Positions 33,561-41,302 of a DNA stretch of 64,000 nucleotides are shown one piece after another. Position 1 is the stretch's first letter. Every line of letters begins with the position of its first letter. The translations under genes and the position numbers were made by a program. The DNA is from Amycolatopsis taiwanensis DSM 45107 (GTDB taxonomy: Bacteria > Actinomycetota > Actinomycetes > Mycobacteriales > Pseudonocardiaceae): contig NZ_JAFB01000005.1 of assembly GCF_000519205.1 (NCBI RefSeq), positions 225,724 to 289,723 on the forward strand, in the 5' to 3' direction. Under the pieces are notes generated by a model. It saw nothing but the letters and a program-made list of their open reading frames with translations, did no database searches and was not told the DNA's origin.

Positions 33561-35690
33561 CTATCCGTTCCGCGTCGACGGTTTGGTGTTGCCGCCGGCC
33601 TGCGCTGCGGTGGACGACGATGCGGACCCGGAGTCGGTACCGGGCAACGGGCCGTCCTCGATGAGGGCCTGGAAGATGGCCTTCGCCTTGCTGTCCACCA
33701 GTACCTCGTTGCCCCGGCTGTTCGCTTCGCCAACCGTCGGCGCAGTCATGAAGTTGACCTTGCTCGGGTCGAGGCCCTTCATCGACTGGGCCAGCGTGAG
33801 CATCTGGTCCACACCGACGTTGTCGCCGAAGGTCGCCTTGGCGAAGGCGGTGACGAAGCCGGAGAGCTGACCGGGGTCGGTCATCACGCCCTGGGACATG
33901 ACCTTTTCCATCAGGGCCTGGATGAACTCCTGCTGGCGCTTGATCCGCCCGTAGTCCGAGGTGGGGTCGCCGATCACATGGCGGGCGCGGACGAAGCTGA
34001 GAGCCTGGTCGCCGGAGATCGTGACCGCACCGGTCTGCGCCACCACCATGCCGAGCACGCTGTCCTTGATCGGCTTGTCGACCTGCACGGTGACGCCATG
34101 TACCGCGTCGACCATGTCCTTGAAGCCACCGAAGTCGATCCCGATGAAGTGGTTGATCTTCATGCCGGTCAGCTGCTGCGTCCACTTCGTCAGGCAGCGC
34201 GGGCCGCCGATGGCGTACGCGGTGTTCAACTTGACCTTCGTCGCCGCGGGCACGACTTCGTTGGTGTAGTCGTTCTTCGTCACGTCGAACCGGTTGCACT
34301 CGGGACGGGAGATCTCCAGGTCACGGGGGAAGGAGATGATCACGGCCCGCTGCCGGTCGGCCGGGACGTGCGCGAGCATGATCGTGTCCGAGCGCGCGCC
34401 CTGGACCTCGTCGGCGTTGCCGACGTTCTCCTCATCGGTGGCCCCGGCGCGCGTGTCCGAGCCGGCGATCAGGAAGTTCTCGTCGCCGGTCTGTGCGCCC
34501 GCGTCCTGGATGTCGGCCGAGTTCTCGTCCAGCGCGGAAACCTGGGTGAACTTGCTGTTGAACCAGGTCTTCGCGCCCCAGGCCGTGCCAATGCCGAGGA
34601 AGATCAGGGCGGCCAGCACGACCGCGACGATGCGGCCGATCTTGAGCGACCGCTTGATGCGGCGCTCCTTCTTCTCCTGCAGCCGGGTCTGCGATGGCGC
34701 CTCGTCCGGCTCCGCCGCGTTGCGGGCGGACTCGTCGCCGCCGCGGATCGGCGCGACCACCCGCTGCAGCCGCGTCCTGGTCTGCTCGATGAGCTGCATG
34801 GGACGGGACGTGAAGCGCTCGAAACGCTGTTTTCGCCGGGCTTCCTCCGCGGCGAGCTCGTCATGCGCGGCAGAGAACCGGGCCAGCGTGTTGTCGATCT
34901 TGCGCCGGACCTTGGTGCTGTCGTCGATCGGCTCCATCTCGTCGGTCATGGTGAGCCGGTCTTCGAGCGAGGCCGGCGGTCGCCGCGACGAAAGGGGAGA
35001 CGGCCGGGCCTGCCTCGGCGGCGCCGCGGCGCCATTCGGGCGAGGGGCCGGCGGCCGTTGCGCGGGCGGTTGCGGTGCCGGTTTCGATGCCGTCGGCGGT
35101 CCAGCCGCCGCGGACTGCTTCGGTGCCGGTTTCGATGCGGTCGGCGGCCCGGCCGCCGCGGGCGGCTTCGGCGCCGGTTGCGGTGCCTTCGACGGTCCAG
35201 CCGACGGGGGCGGCGCGACCGGCGCCACCTGTCTGGTCGGAGCGGCCGGCGGCGCCGGCTCGGGCTCCGGTCTCCGGCGCGGCGGAGTGCCTGGCTTCGG
35301 CGGCTCCGCCACCGGCGGGCGCCGCACGGGCGGCTGGGGCGGCGCGGGTGGGCGCGGCGGACGGTTGGCGGGCGGTGGCGTCGAGGCGCGCCGCTGTGCC
35401 GGTGGGGTAGGCGCGCGGCGCTCACGGGGGCGAGGTTCGGCGGGTGGGGCGGGCGGCGGCTGGCGCCGGGCGACCGGCGGCAGCGACGGATGCCGATCGT
35501 GATGGCCACGCTCGGGCGCGCTCGCGCCGTTGCTGCTGGGGGCATCGAACTGCGGTCGGACCCCGGTGCGCTGGGCGATGACGTCGGCGACGCTGATACC
35601 GCCCGGACTGTCGATGGAACGGCGCCGCCGGCCCGGTGCCGGGCCGCCGTTACCCCGGGGACCGGAGCCGGCCGAACGATCGTCTGGCAC
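33561..35690 (-). CDS. LytR-CpsA-Psr (LCP) family cell-wall ligase with long Pro-rich head
   Basis: About 709 residues from GTG 35690 with AAAGGAG five bases upstream. Residues 1-250 are cytoplasmic and Pro/Ala/Arg-rich with a near-exact internal repeat (AAAGPPTASKPAP twice). A helical charged region and one membrane helix (RIVAVVLAALIFLGIGTAWG, about 353-371) follow. The LCP domain (about 405-600) has NFLIAGSDTRAG, ARSDTIMLAHV, VIISFPRDLEI, KINHFIGIDFGGFKDMVDAVHGV and ALSFVRARH with the conserved Arg residues. LCP enzymes attach wall polymers to peptidoglycan. The tail is Ser/Ala-rich. Orthologue Rv0822c has the same place. Confidence 0.9.
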   Translation of the reverse strand: MPDDRSAGSGPRGNGGPAPGRRRRSIDSPGGISVADVIAQRTGVRPQFDAPSSNGASAPERGHHDRHPSLPPVARRQPPPAPPAEPRPRERRAPTPPAQRRASTPPPANRPPRPPAPPQPPVRRPPVAEPPKPGTPPRRRPEPEPAPPAAPTRQVAPVAPPPSAGPSKAPQPAPKPPAAAGPPTASKPAPKQSAAAGPPTASKPAPQPPAQRPPAPRPNGAAAPPRQARPSPLSSRRPPASLEDRLTMTDEMEPIDDSTKVRRKIDNTLARFSAAHDELAAEEARRKQRFERFTSRPMQLIEQTRTRLQRVVAPIRGGDESARNAAEPDEAPSQTRLQEKKERRIKRSLKIGRIVAVVLAALIFLGIGTAWGAKTWFNSKFTQVSALDENSADIQDAGAQTGDENFLIAGSDTRAGATDEENVGNADEVQGARSDTIMLAHVPADRQRAVIISFPRDLEISRPECNRFDVTKNDYTNEVVPAATKVKLNTAYAIGGPRCLTKWTQQLTGMKINHFIGIDFGGFKDMVDAVHGVTVQVDKPIKDSVLGMVVAQTGAVTISGDQALSFVRARHVIGDPTSDYGRIKRQQEFIQALMEKVMSQGVMTDPGQLSGFVTAFAKATFGDNVGVDQMLTLAQSMKGLDPSKVNFMTAPTVGEANSRGNEVLVDSKAKAIFQALIEDGPLPGTDSGSASSSTAAQAGGNTKPSTRNG

Positions 35691-36045
35691 CCGGTCTCCT
35701 TTCGCTCGTAGCAGGCGGGTGGGCCCCACCATGGGATTCATCGCCTGGGTGGCGAGCATCGTTATCGTACGGATACATGCCCTTCCTGACGACACCCTGC
35801 GGCAGATTTTTTTTACGTAGCGTGGGAGAACCATGCGCTATGCGACGAACTGGGTGAACCACCGGGCCGGTCGACAGGGTGATCTACGAGCTATTACTAC
35901 GCAAAGTATTCGACGAGCTCGCGCCTCGCGCTCGGCGCACCCGCCCGGCCAGCGCACCGAGCAGGCCGGCTTCGCACCGCGGCCACCGGGACGCGATGTC
36001 CGGTTTCCGCCAGCTTGCCCCGGGCCCGCACTCGATCATGGCTTT

Positions 36046-36717
36046 ATGGCGCACGAAGAAATACAGCCGAACATCCTCTATTTCGGCACTCCCGTAGTGC
36101 TGTTGAGCACCGGAAACGAGGACGGAACGGCCAATCTTGCCCCAATTTCGTCGGCCTTCTGGCTCGGCTGGCGGGCAATTCTGGGGATCGGCGCGAGCGC
36201 ACAATCCGCACGAAACCTGCGGCGCACCGGGGAGTGCGTGCTGAACCTGCCGTCGGTGCGTGAGGCCGCGGCGGTGGACCGGTTGGCCCTGACCACCGGC
36301 GCGAACCCGGTGTCACCGACCAAGCTCGAGCGCGGATACCGATACGAGCCGGACAAGTTCGGTACCAGCGGGTTGACGGCCGTGCCCTCGGACACCGTCG
36401 GCCCGCCCCGGGTGGCCGAATGTCCGGTCGCCTTGGAGACCGTGGTCGCGGCGATCCACCCGATCGCCGCGGACGACCCGCGACAGAACGGGAAGGTTCT
36501 GTGCGTCGAGGTCCGGGTGAAGAAGGTCCACGTGCACCCGGAGATCCGTATGGCGGGTACCACCGACCGGATAGATCCGGACCGGTGGCGCCCGCTGATC
36601 ATGAGCTTCCAGCAGTTCTACGGGCTCGGTGACCGGGTCCGGCCCTCCCGGCTGGCGGGAATTCCGGAGCGGATGTACCGCAGCCCGGAAGTCGATCAGG
36701 CCGCGACCGCGATGTGA
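36046..36717 (+). CDS. Flavin reductase-like domain protein
   Basis: 223 residues from ATG 36046. FMN-binding split barrel: ILYFGTPVVLLSTGNEDGTANLAPISSAFWLGWRAILGIGASAQSARNLRRTGECVLNLPS, and GLTAVPSDTVGPPRVAECPVALETVV. Relatives reduce flavin with NAD(P)H or bind FMN only. The 200 bases upstream (35835-36045) hold low-GC patches and an unlikely small ORF (VIYELLLRKVFDEL, 35879 on) that I do not annotate. Confidence 0.82.
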   Translation: MAHEEIQPNILYFGTPVVLLSTGNEDGTANLAPISSAFWLGWRAILGIGASAQSARNLRRTGECVLNLPSVREAAAVDRLALTTGANPVSPTKLERGYRYEPDKFGTSGLTAVPSDTVGPPRVAECPVALETVVAAIHPIAADDPRQNGKVLCVEVRVKKVHVHPEIRMAGTTDRIDPDRWRPLIMSFQQFYGLGDRVRPSRLAGIPERMYRSPEVDQAATAM

Positions 36718-36860
36718 AAACCCGTTGACCCGCTCGGCGGCGAGGCCTGAAGCGACGGCCATCAGGCCCGAAAGCGGGCCGGCAACCCTGGCCATCCGGC
36801 CGATGGCGCACGGCCCTTCGTCCGATACGACGCGCATCCGCCGCCCATAGCGTCGAAGTC

Positions 36861-37580
36861 ATGACAAACGCTCAGCTCAGGCGCCTGGTCGCGGCCATAT
36901 CGGTGCTGGTCTACGCCTGCTTCGTCGCGTCGGCCGTGTTCTTCCCGTTGCCCGGGCCGTACACCACGCCGCCGAGCCAGGGCCTCCAGCTCGTGCCCTT
37001 CCAATGGGTGGACGACGTGTGCCGTGAGCTGCGGTACACCGGGTTTTCGCTCACGGACGTGTTCACCGCACCCGCGTTCGAGGGCACCGCGCTCAACGTG
37101 CTGCTGTTCGTGCCGCTGGGGATCTTCGCGCGGATGTTGTTCAAGCGCGGCTTCGTCGGCACGATGCTGATCGGGTTCGCCTGCTCGCTGTTCATCGAGA
37201 CGACCCAGCTGACGGCGAACTGGGGCACCGCGCGCTTCCAGTACCGGATCTTCGACGTGGACGATCTGATCAACAACACGGTCGGCGCGACGCTCGGCTG
37301 GATCGCGGCCGCGCTTTTCCTGGCGCTGGTCGGTGCGACGCGGCGTGCGGACACGCCCAGCTACCCAGACAGGTTCAACCACACAGACAGGTTCAACTAT
37401 CCGAACAGGTTCAGCCGCCCCGCTGGGTTCAGCCATCCGGACCGGCTCAGTTATACGGCGGCCTCAGCCGCGAAGGCCCGTCCAGTTCACCAAGGCGCGC
37501 CAGCCGAGCCGCCCTACGCGCGGCCGCCCGTCGCGTGGCTCGCCGGTCCTCCCAGGCAACCGTCGCAGCGGCGGCCATGA
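36861..37580 (+). CDS. VanZ-family membrane protein
   Basis: 239 residues from ATG 36861, seven bases after TAGCGT (leaderless). Four membrane helices; VanZ signatures are TALNVLLFVPLGIFARMLF, CSLFIETTQL and FDVDDLINNTVGATLGWI. VanZ domains confer low teicoplanin resistance or serve envelope roles. The C-terminal 75 residues are polar and repeat-like (DRFNHTDRFNYPNRFSRP), encoded by 15-base imperfect repeats (37366-37430), and the last 134 bases overlap an opposite-strand gene. Confidence 0.85.
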   Translation: MTNAQLRRLVAAISVLVYACFVASAVFFPLPGPYTTPPSQGLQLVPFQWVDDVCRELRYTGFSLTDVFTAPAFEGTALNVLLFVPLGIFARMLFKRGFVGTMLIGFACSLFIETTQLTANWGTARFQYRIFDVDDLINNTVGATLGWIAAALFLALVGATRRADTPSYPDRFNHTDRFNYPNRFSRPAGFSHPDRLSYTAASAAKARPVHQGAPAEPPYARPPVAWLAGPPRQPSQRRP

Positions 37581-37620
37581 AGATCAGCACCACGAGCCCG
37601 AGGACGATCGCGATCTCCAC
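37447..37620 (-). CDS. 57-residue membrane protein, antisense-overlapping VanZ gene
   Basis: GTG 37620 with GGGAGG four bases upstream. One membrane helix (IAIVLGLVVLIFMAAAATVAW) then a highly basic stretch (EDRRATRRAAARRAARLARLG). It overlaps the 3' 134 bases of the VanZ gene on the other strand. Either this or the VanZ tail codon use must be compromised; both look coding. Role unknown. Confidence 0.6.
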   Translation of the reverse strand: MEIAIVLGLVVLIFMAAAATVAWEDRRATRRAAARRAARLARLGELDGPSRLRPPYN

Positions 37621-37640
37621 GCCGCCTCCCTGGCATCTTG

Positions 37641-37654
37641 TGTGATAAGTCACA
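37641..37654. promoter_or_regulatory. Palindrome upstream of small membrane protein
   Basis: TGTGA and TCACA arms around TAAG. The four-base spacer differs from the six bases of Crp/GlxR sites. It lies 21 bases upstream of the 57-residue ORF. The rest of 37655-37933 shows only a possible -10 (TATACC near 37885). Confidence 0.35.
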
Positions 37655-37933
37655 GAGCGTACGCGCCCTTTGGCCGATTCGCCACCTTCAGCCGCCACGA
37701 CTGGGCGTTGACGGCAAGCCCGGACCGCTTCTCGGAAGCAGAACCCCGGCGGATGCCGCCACCGTTCGCCGGAAAGTTCGGCAAACCGCACCAGCCCGTG
37801 CACGGAGCGTAGTTCACATTTCAAAGTCGAAGGACCCGCGTCACGTACTCGGTCAGGCCTGGTTACACAATGGACAGGGGCGTTATACCTGGCCGGTCTC
37901 AGCAGGGAAGATCGGATTCGCGACCCCGGAGGA

Positions 37934-37971
37934 GCCCGGGCAGGCCATCGAGGGGGATGACCTGCCCGGGC
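37934..37971 (+). promoter_or_regulatory. Hairpin in the leader of the LuxR regulator
   Basis: Perfect 11-bp arms GCCCGGGCAGG (37934-37944) and CCTGCCCGGGC (37961-37971) with a 16-base loop, 43-80 bases before the ATG at 38014. Possible operator or RNA attenuator. Confidence 0.45.
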
Positions 37972-38013
37972 CGGACTCGCGCCCAGGTTTGACCGCGTCG
38001 AGACGGAGTCGCC

Positions 38014-38793
38014 ATGACGCACAGTAATGATCCGGCGAAGACGCCACAGGCCGCGGCCTCGAGCCGCAGTTTGGGTGTCGCGGTGGTCGATCCCATCCCG
38101 ATCTATCGCGATGGCCTGTCCACACTCGTGCAGCGCACGCCGGGAATGCACTGGGCCGGGTACGCCTCGAACCCGCACGCCGCGCTTCAGCTGGCGGAGC
38201 AGACCCATCCGGACGTGATAGTGATCGACACCGGCCTCGATCCGCACGGCCACCTGACCAAGATGTTGATGAGCGCGGATCCCGCGCTACTGGTGATCAT
38301 GCTGCTTCGCGAGACGCACCGGACCCCGCGCTTCCTCAGCAGCGCTCTGTCGCTCGGCGCCCATGCCGTCGTGCCGCGCTCGGCCGAGGGCCGGCGGATG
38401 GTCGATGCCATCCGGCGCGCGTACCTCGACCGCCGCTACATCGATCCCGCGCTGGTGCCGCTCGCGGTGCCGCCGAGCCGGTCCTCCTCGCGGGGCGCGG
38501 ATACGGCGCAGGGCAGGCAGCCCCGGATGCCGCTGTCCCGCCGTGAGTACCAGGTGCTGCAGTTGGTCGCGGAGGGGCTGGAGAACGCGGCGATCGCGAA
38601 GATCCTCTACCTGTCGGTGGAAACGGTGCGGACCCACGTGAAGAGCATTCTGCGCAAGCTGTCCGCGCGCGACCGCACACATGCGGTGACCATCGCCTTT
38701 CGCGCCGGGATCCTGATCACTCAGCCCGAGGACGCGCCGGAACACGCGTCGGGACAGGCCACCCCGGGCCTGGCCGACAACCGCACCCGCTGA
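38014..38793 (+). CDS. NarL/LuxR-type response regulator, orphan
   Basis: 259 residues. Receiver residues 18-135: VAVVDPIPIYRDGL (first acidic pocket), DVIVIDTGLD with the phospho-Asp, LLVIMLLRETHRT; the conserved Lys of the last loop is missing (AHAVVPRSAEG). C-terminal LuxR helix-turn-helix: LSRREYQVLQLVAEGLENAAIAKILYLSVETVRTHVKSILRKLSARDRTHAV. No kinase is adjacent, and the lost Lys suggests weak or no phosphorylation. GACGGAG lies eight bases upstream. Confidence 0.88.
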   Translation: MTHSNDPAKTPQAAASSRSLGVAVVDPIPIYRDGLSTLVQRTPGMHWAGYASNPHAALQLAEQTHPDVIVIDTGLDPHGHLTKMLMSADPALLVIMLLRETHRTPRFLSSALSLGAHAVVPRSAEGRRMVDAIRRAYLDRRYIDPALVPLAVPPSRSSSRGADTAQGRQPRMPLSRREYQVLQLVAEGLENAAIAKILYLSVETVRTHVKSILRKLSARDRTHAVTIAFRAGILITQPEDAPEHASGQATPGLADNRTR

Positions 38794-38967
38794 CGGAAAG
38801 CCCTTCAGCGAATGAAAGACGCGCCGCCGAAGGCCTCGCGAACGCGGCTGCGGACCGTCGGCGACCGTTAACCGAGGGTGGGTTGCTGGATCACGGTCCG
38901 TAGACACGCTCGTCGATGGCGCGTATCGAACAACACTGAGATCCGAAGAAATTTCACTTGCCCGTGG

Positions 38968-38984
38968 TTACCGACAGGTAATAT
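38968..38984 (+). promoter_or_regulatory. Operator and promoter of fadE5
   Basis: TTACC and GGTAA arms around GACA (38968-38981) overlap a TAATAT -10 (38979-38984). GTTACCG occurs again at 38991. About 65-80 bases before fadE5; suited to a repressor responding to fatty acyl-CoA. Confidence 0.45.
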
Positions 38985-39047
38985 GCTCATGTTACCGGCG
39001 AGTAGGGGAGCGCCCTGCCGAAAACCCGAGAACCACGGAGCAACGAC

Positions 39048-40892
39048 ATGGGCCATTACAAGAGCAACGTCCGAGACCTCGAGTTCAACCTGTTCGAGGT
39101 GCTCGGCGTCCAGGATCGCCTCGGCAAGGGCGTGCTGGCGGACTCCGACGAGGAGACCGCCCGCGGCGTCCTCTCCGAGCTGAACGCACTCGCCGTCGGA
39201 CCGCTTGCCGAATCCTTCGCCGACGCGGACCGCAACCCGCCCGTGTACGACCCCAAGACCTTCTCGGCCACCCTGCCGGAGTCGTTCAAGAAAAGCTACC
39301 GGGCACTGTGGGACGGCGAGTGGTGGCGCCTCGGCCTGCCGAACGAACTCGGTGGTTTCGGCCTGCCGCCGACGGTCAGCTGGGCCGCCGCCGAGCTCAT
39401 CCTGGGCGCGAACCCGGCGCTGTTCATCTACCTGGCCGGCCCGAGCTTCGCGGCGATCCTCGACCGCAACGGCACCGAGGAGCAGAAGCGCTGGGCGCGC
39501 ATCCTGATCGACCGGGCCTGGGGCGCCACCATGGTGCTGACCGAGCCGGACGCCGGGTCGGACGTGGGCGCCGGGCGCACCAAGGCGGTGCGGCAGGAGG
39601 ACGGGTCGTGGCACCTGGACGGGGTGAAGCGGTTCATCACCTCCGGTGACCAGGATCTGACCGAGAACATCATGCATCTGGTGCTGGCCCGCCCGGAGGG
39701 CCCGGGCATCGAGGCCAGGCCGGGCACGAAGGGGCTGTCGCTGTTCCTGGTGCCCAAGTTCCACTTCGACACCGAGACCGGCGAACTCGGCGAGCGCAAC
39801 GGCGTCTTCGTCACCAACATCGAGCACAAGATGGGCCTGAAGGTCTCCACCACGTGCGAGCTGACCTTCGGCCAGCACGGCGTACCCGCCACGGGCTGGC
39901 TGCTGGGCGAGGTGCACGACGGGATCGCCCAGATGTTCCAGGTGATCGAGTACGCGCGGATGATGGTGGGCACGAAGGCGATCGCGACGCTGTCCAGCGG
40001 GTATCTCAACGCGCTGGAGTTCGCACGGGAACGGGTGCAGGGCGCGGACCTGCCGCGGATGATGGACAAGACCGCGCCGCGGGTGACCATCACCCACCAC
40101 CCGGAGGTGCGGCGGTCACTGATGCTGCAGAAGGCGTACGCCGAGGGCCTACGGGCGGTTTACCTGTACACGGCCTCCTTCCAGGACCAGGTCTGGACCG
40201 GGGAGGGAGACGAGGAGTCGCGACGGCTGGCCGAGCGGGTCAACGACCTGCTGCTGCCGATCGTGAAGGGGGTCGGCTCGGAGCGGGCCACCGAGCAGTT
40301 GGTGCAGTCGTTGCAGATCCTGGGCGGTTCGGGCTTCCTGCAGGACTACCCGATCGAGCAGTACATCCGCGACGCCAAGATCGACTCCCTGTACGAGGGC
40401 ACCACGGCGATCCAGTCGATGGACTTCTTCTTCCGCAAGATAGTCCGGGACAAGGGCCAGGCGCTGGCCTACCTGGCCGGCGAGATCACCCGGTTCATCG
40501 ACTCCGAGGCCGGGAACGGGCGGTTGAAGAACGAGCGGAACCTGCTCAAGCAGGCGCTCGAAGACACGCAGGCCATGCTCGGCGCGATGATCGGCTACCT
40601 GACCGCCTCGCAGGAGGACCCGGCGAGCATCTACCAGGTCGGCCAGCACACCGTGCGACTGCTCATGAGCGCCGGTGACCTGCTGGTCGGCTGGCAGTTG
40701 CTCCGGCAGGCCGAAGTCGCGCTGGCCAAGCTCGACGGCGAGGTCGCCGCGAAGGACCGCGCGTTCTACCAGGGCAAGGTCGCCGTCGCGTCGTTCTTCG
40801 CCAAGACGGTTCTCCCGGAGCTGACCGCCCGCCGGGCCATCGTGACCAGCGCCGACAACGACCTGATGGAGGTCGACGAGGCCGCGTTCTGA
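39048..40892 (+). CDS. fadE5: Acyl-CoA dehydrogenase, FadE5 type
   Basis: 614 residues from ATG 39048 with GGAGCAACGAC before it. The opening [22 protein letters not shown] and the block [23 protein letters not shown] with the FAD-binding core are as in M. tuberculosis FadE5, a broad-range acyl-CoA dehydrogenase. [40 protein letters not shown] holds the catalytic region (Glu in YEGTTAIQ). The C-terminal 150 residues form an extra helical domain usual for this long subfamily. In M. tuberculosis it is beside fadA2/fabG4; here those are 10 kb away. Confidence 0.93.
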   Translation: MGHYKSNVRDLEFNLFEVLGVQDRLGKGVLADSDEETARGVLSELNALAVGPLAESFADADRNPPVYDPKTFSATLPESFKKSYRALWDGEWWRLGLPNELGGFGLPPTVSWAAAELILGANPALFIYLAGPSFAAILDRNGTEEQKRWARILIDRAWGATMVLTEPDAGSDVGAGRTKAVRQEDGSWHLDGVKRFITSGDQDLTENIMHLVLARPEGPGIEARPGTKGLSLFLVPKFHFDTETGELGERNGVFVTNIEHKMGLKVSTTCELTFGQHGVPATGWLLGEVHDGIAQMFQVIEYARMMVGTKAIATLSSGYLNALEFARERVQGADLPRMMDKTAPRVTITHHPEVRRSLMLQKAYAEGLRAVYLYTASFQDQVWTGEGDEESRRLAERVNDLLLPIVKGVGSERATEQLVQSLQILGGSGFLQDYPIEQYIRDAKIDSLYEGTTAIQSMDFFFRKIVRDKGQALAYLAGEITRFIDSEAGNGRLKNERNLLKQALEDTQAMLGAMIGYLTASQEDPASIYQVGQHTVRLLMSAGDLLVGWQLLRQAEVALAKLDGEVAAKDRAFYQGKVAVASFFAKTVLPELTARRAIVTSADNDLMEVDEAAF

Positions 40893-41010
40893 CCCGACAA
40901 CGCCCGCGCCGGAGCGCGGCGATGGTTGGATGCCGTCGTCACGGGTATCCGGGGGGTCACGGTGACTGTGCCCAGCGGAGGCACAGCCCAGACCCACTGG
41001 AGGAGGCTCG

Positions 41011-41286
41011 ATGACCATCAGCGGCATCATCTCGGCGATTATCGTTGGTCTCGTCATTGGTGCGCTCGGGCGGCTGGTCGTGCCCGGAAAGCAGCGAATC
41101 CCGATCTGGCTGACCATGCTGATCGGGATCGTGGCTGCCTTCATCGGCTCGGCCATCGCCCGTGCCGCGGGCTATGCGGTGACACCCGGCTTCGACTGGC
41201 TCGAACTGATCACCCAGGTCGGCCTCGCGGCGCTCGGTGTCGCGGCGGTCAGCCGCACGTACCACAGAAAGCGCTTGCTCCGCTGA
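41011..41286 (+). CDS. GlsB/YeaQ/YmgE-type stress membrane protein
   Basis: 91 residues from ATG 41011, with GGAGG four bases upstream. Three membrane segments with the transglycosylase-associated pattern ISAIIVGLVIGALGRLVVPGKQRIPIWLTMLIGIVAAFIGSAIAR. The family is induced by stress; biochemical role unknown. Confidence 0.87.
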   Translation: MTISGIISAIIVGLVIGALGRLVVPGKQRIPIWLTMLIGIVAAFIGSAIARAAGYAVTPGFDWLELITQVGLAALGVAAVSRTYHRKRLLR

Positions 41287-41302
41287 CCCGGGCGAGCCCG
41301 CC

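Noticed and set aside
33537-35711. A 724-residue plus-strand frame opposite the LCP gene
   Set aside because: Arg/Gly/Arg-Arg low-complexity shadow; the LCP domain on the other strand is certain.
35879-36097. Possible 72-residue ORF beginning VIYELLLRKVFDEL
   Set aside because: Start looks coding-like but the rest is low complexity and overlaps the flavin reductase gene; no ribosome-binding site.
37366-37430. 15-bp repeats in the VanZ gene as a minisatellite or CRISPR-like array
   Set aside because: Only about five imperfect in-frame units; they encode a polar repeat tail.
37641-37654. Crp/GlxR binding site
   Set aside because: Arms TGTGA/TCACA match but the spacer is four, not six, so assignment to Crp is unsafe; kept only as a palindrome.
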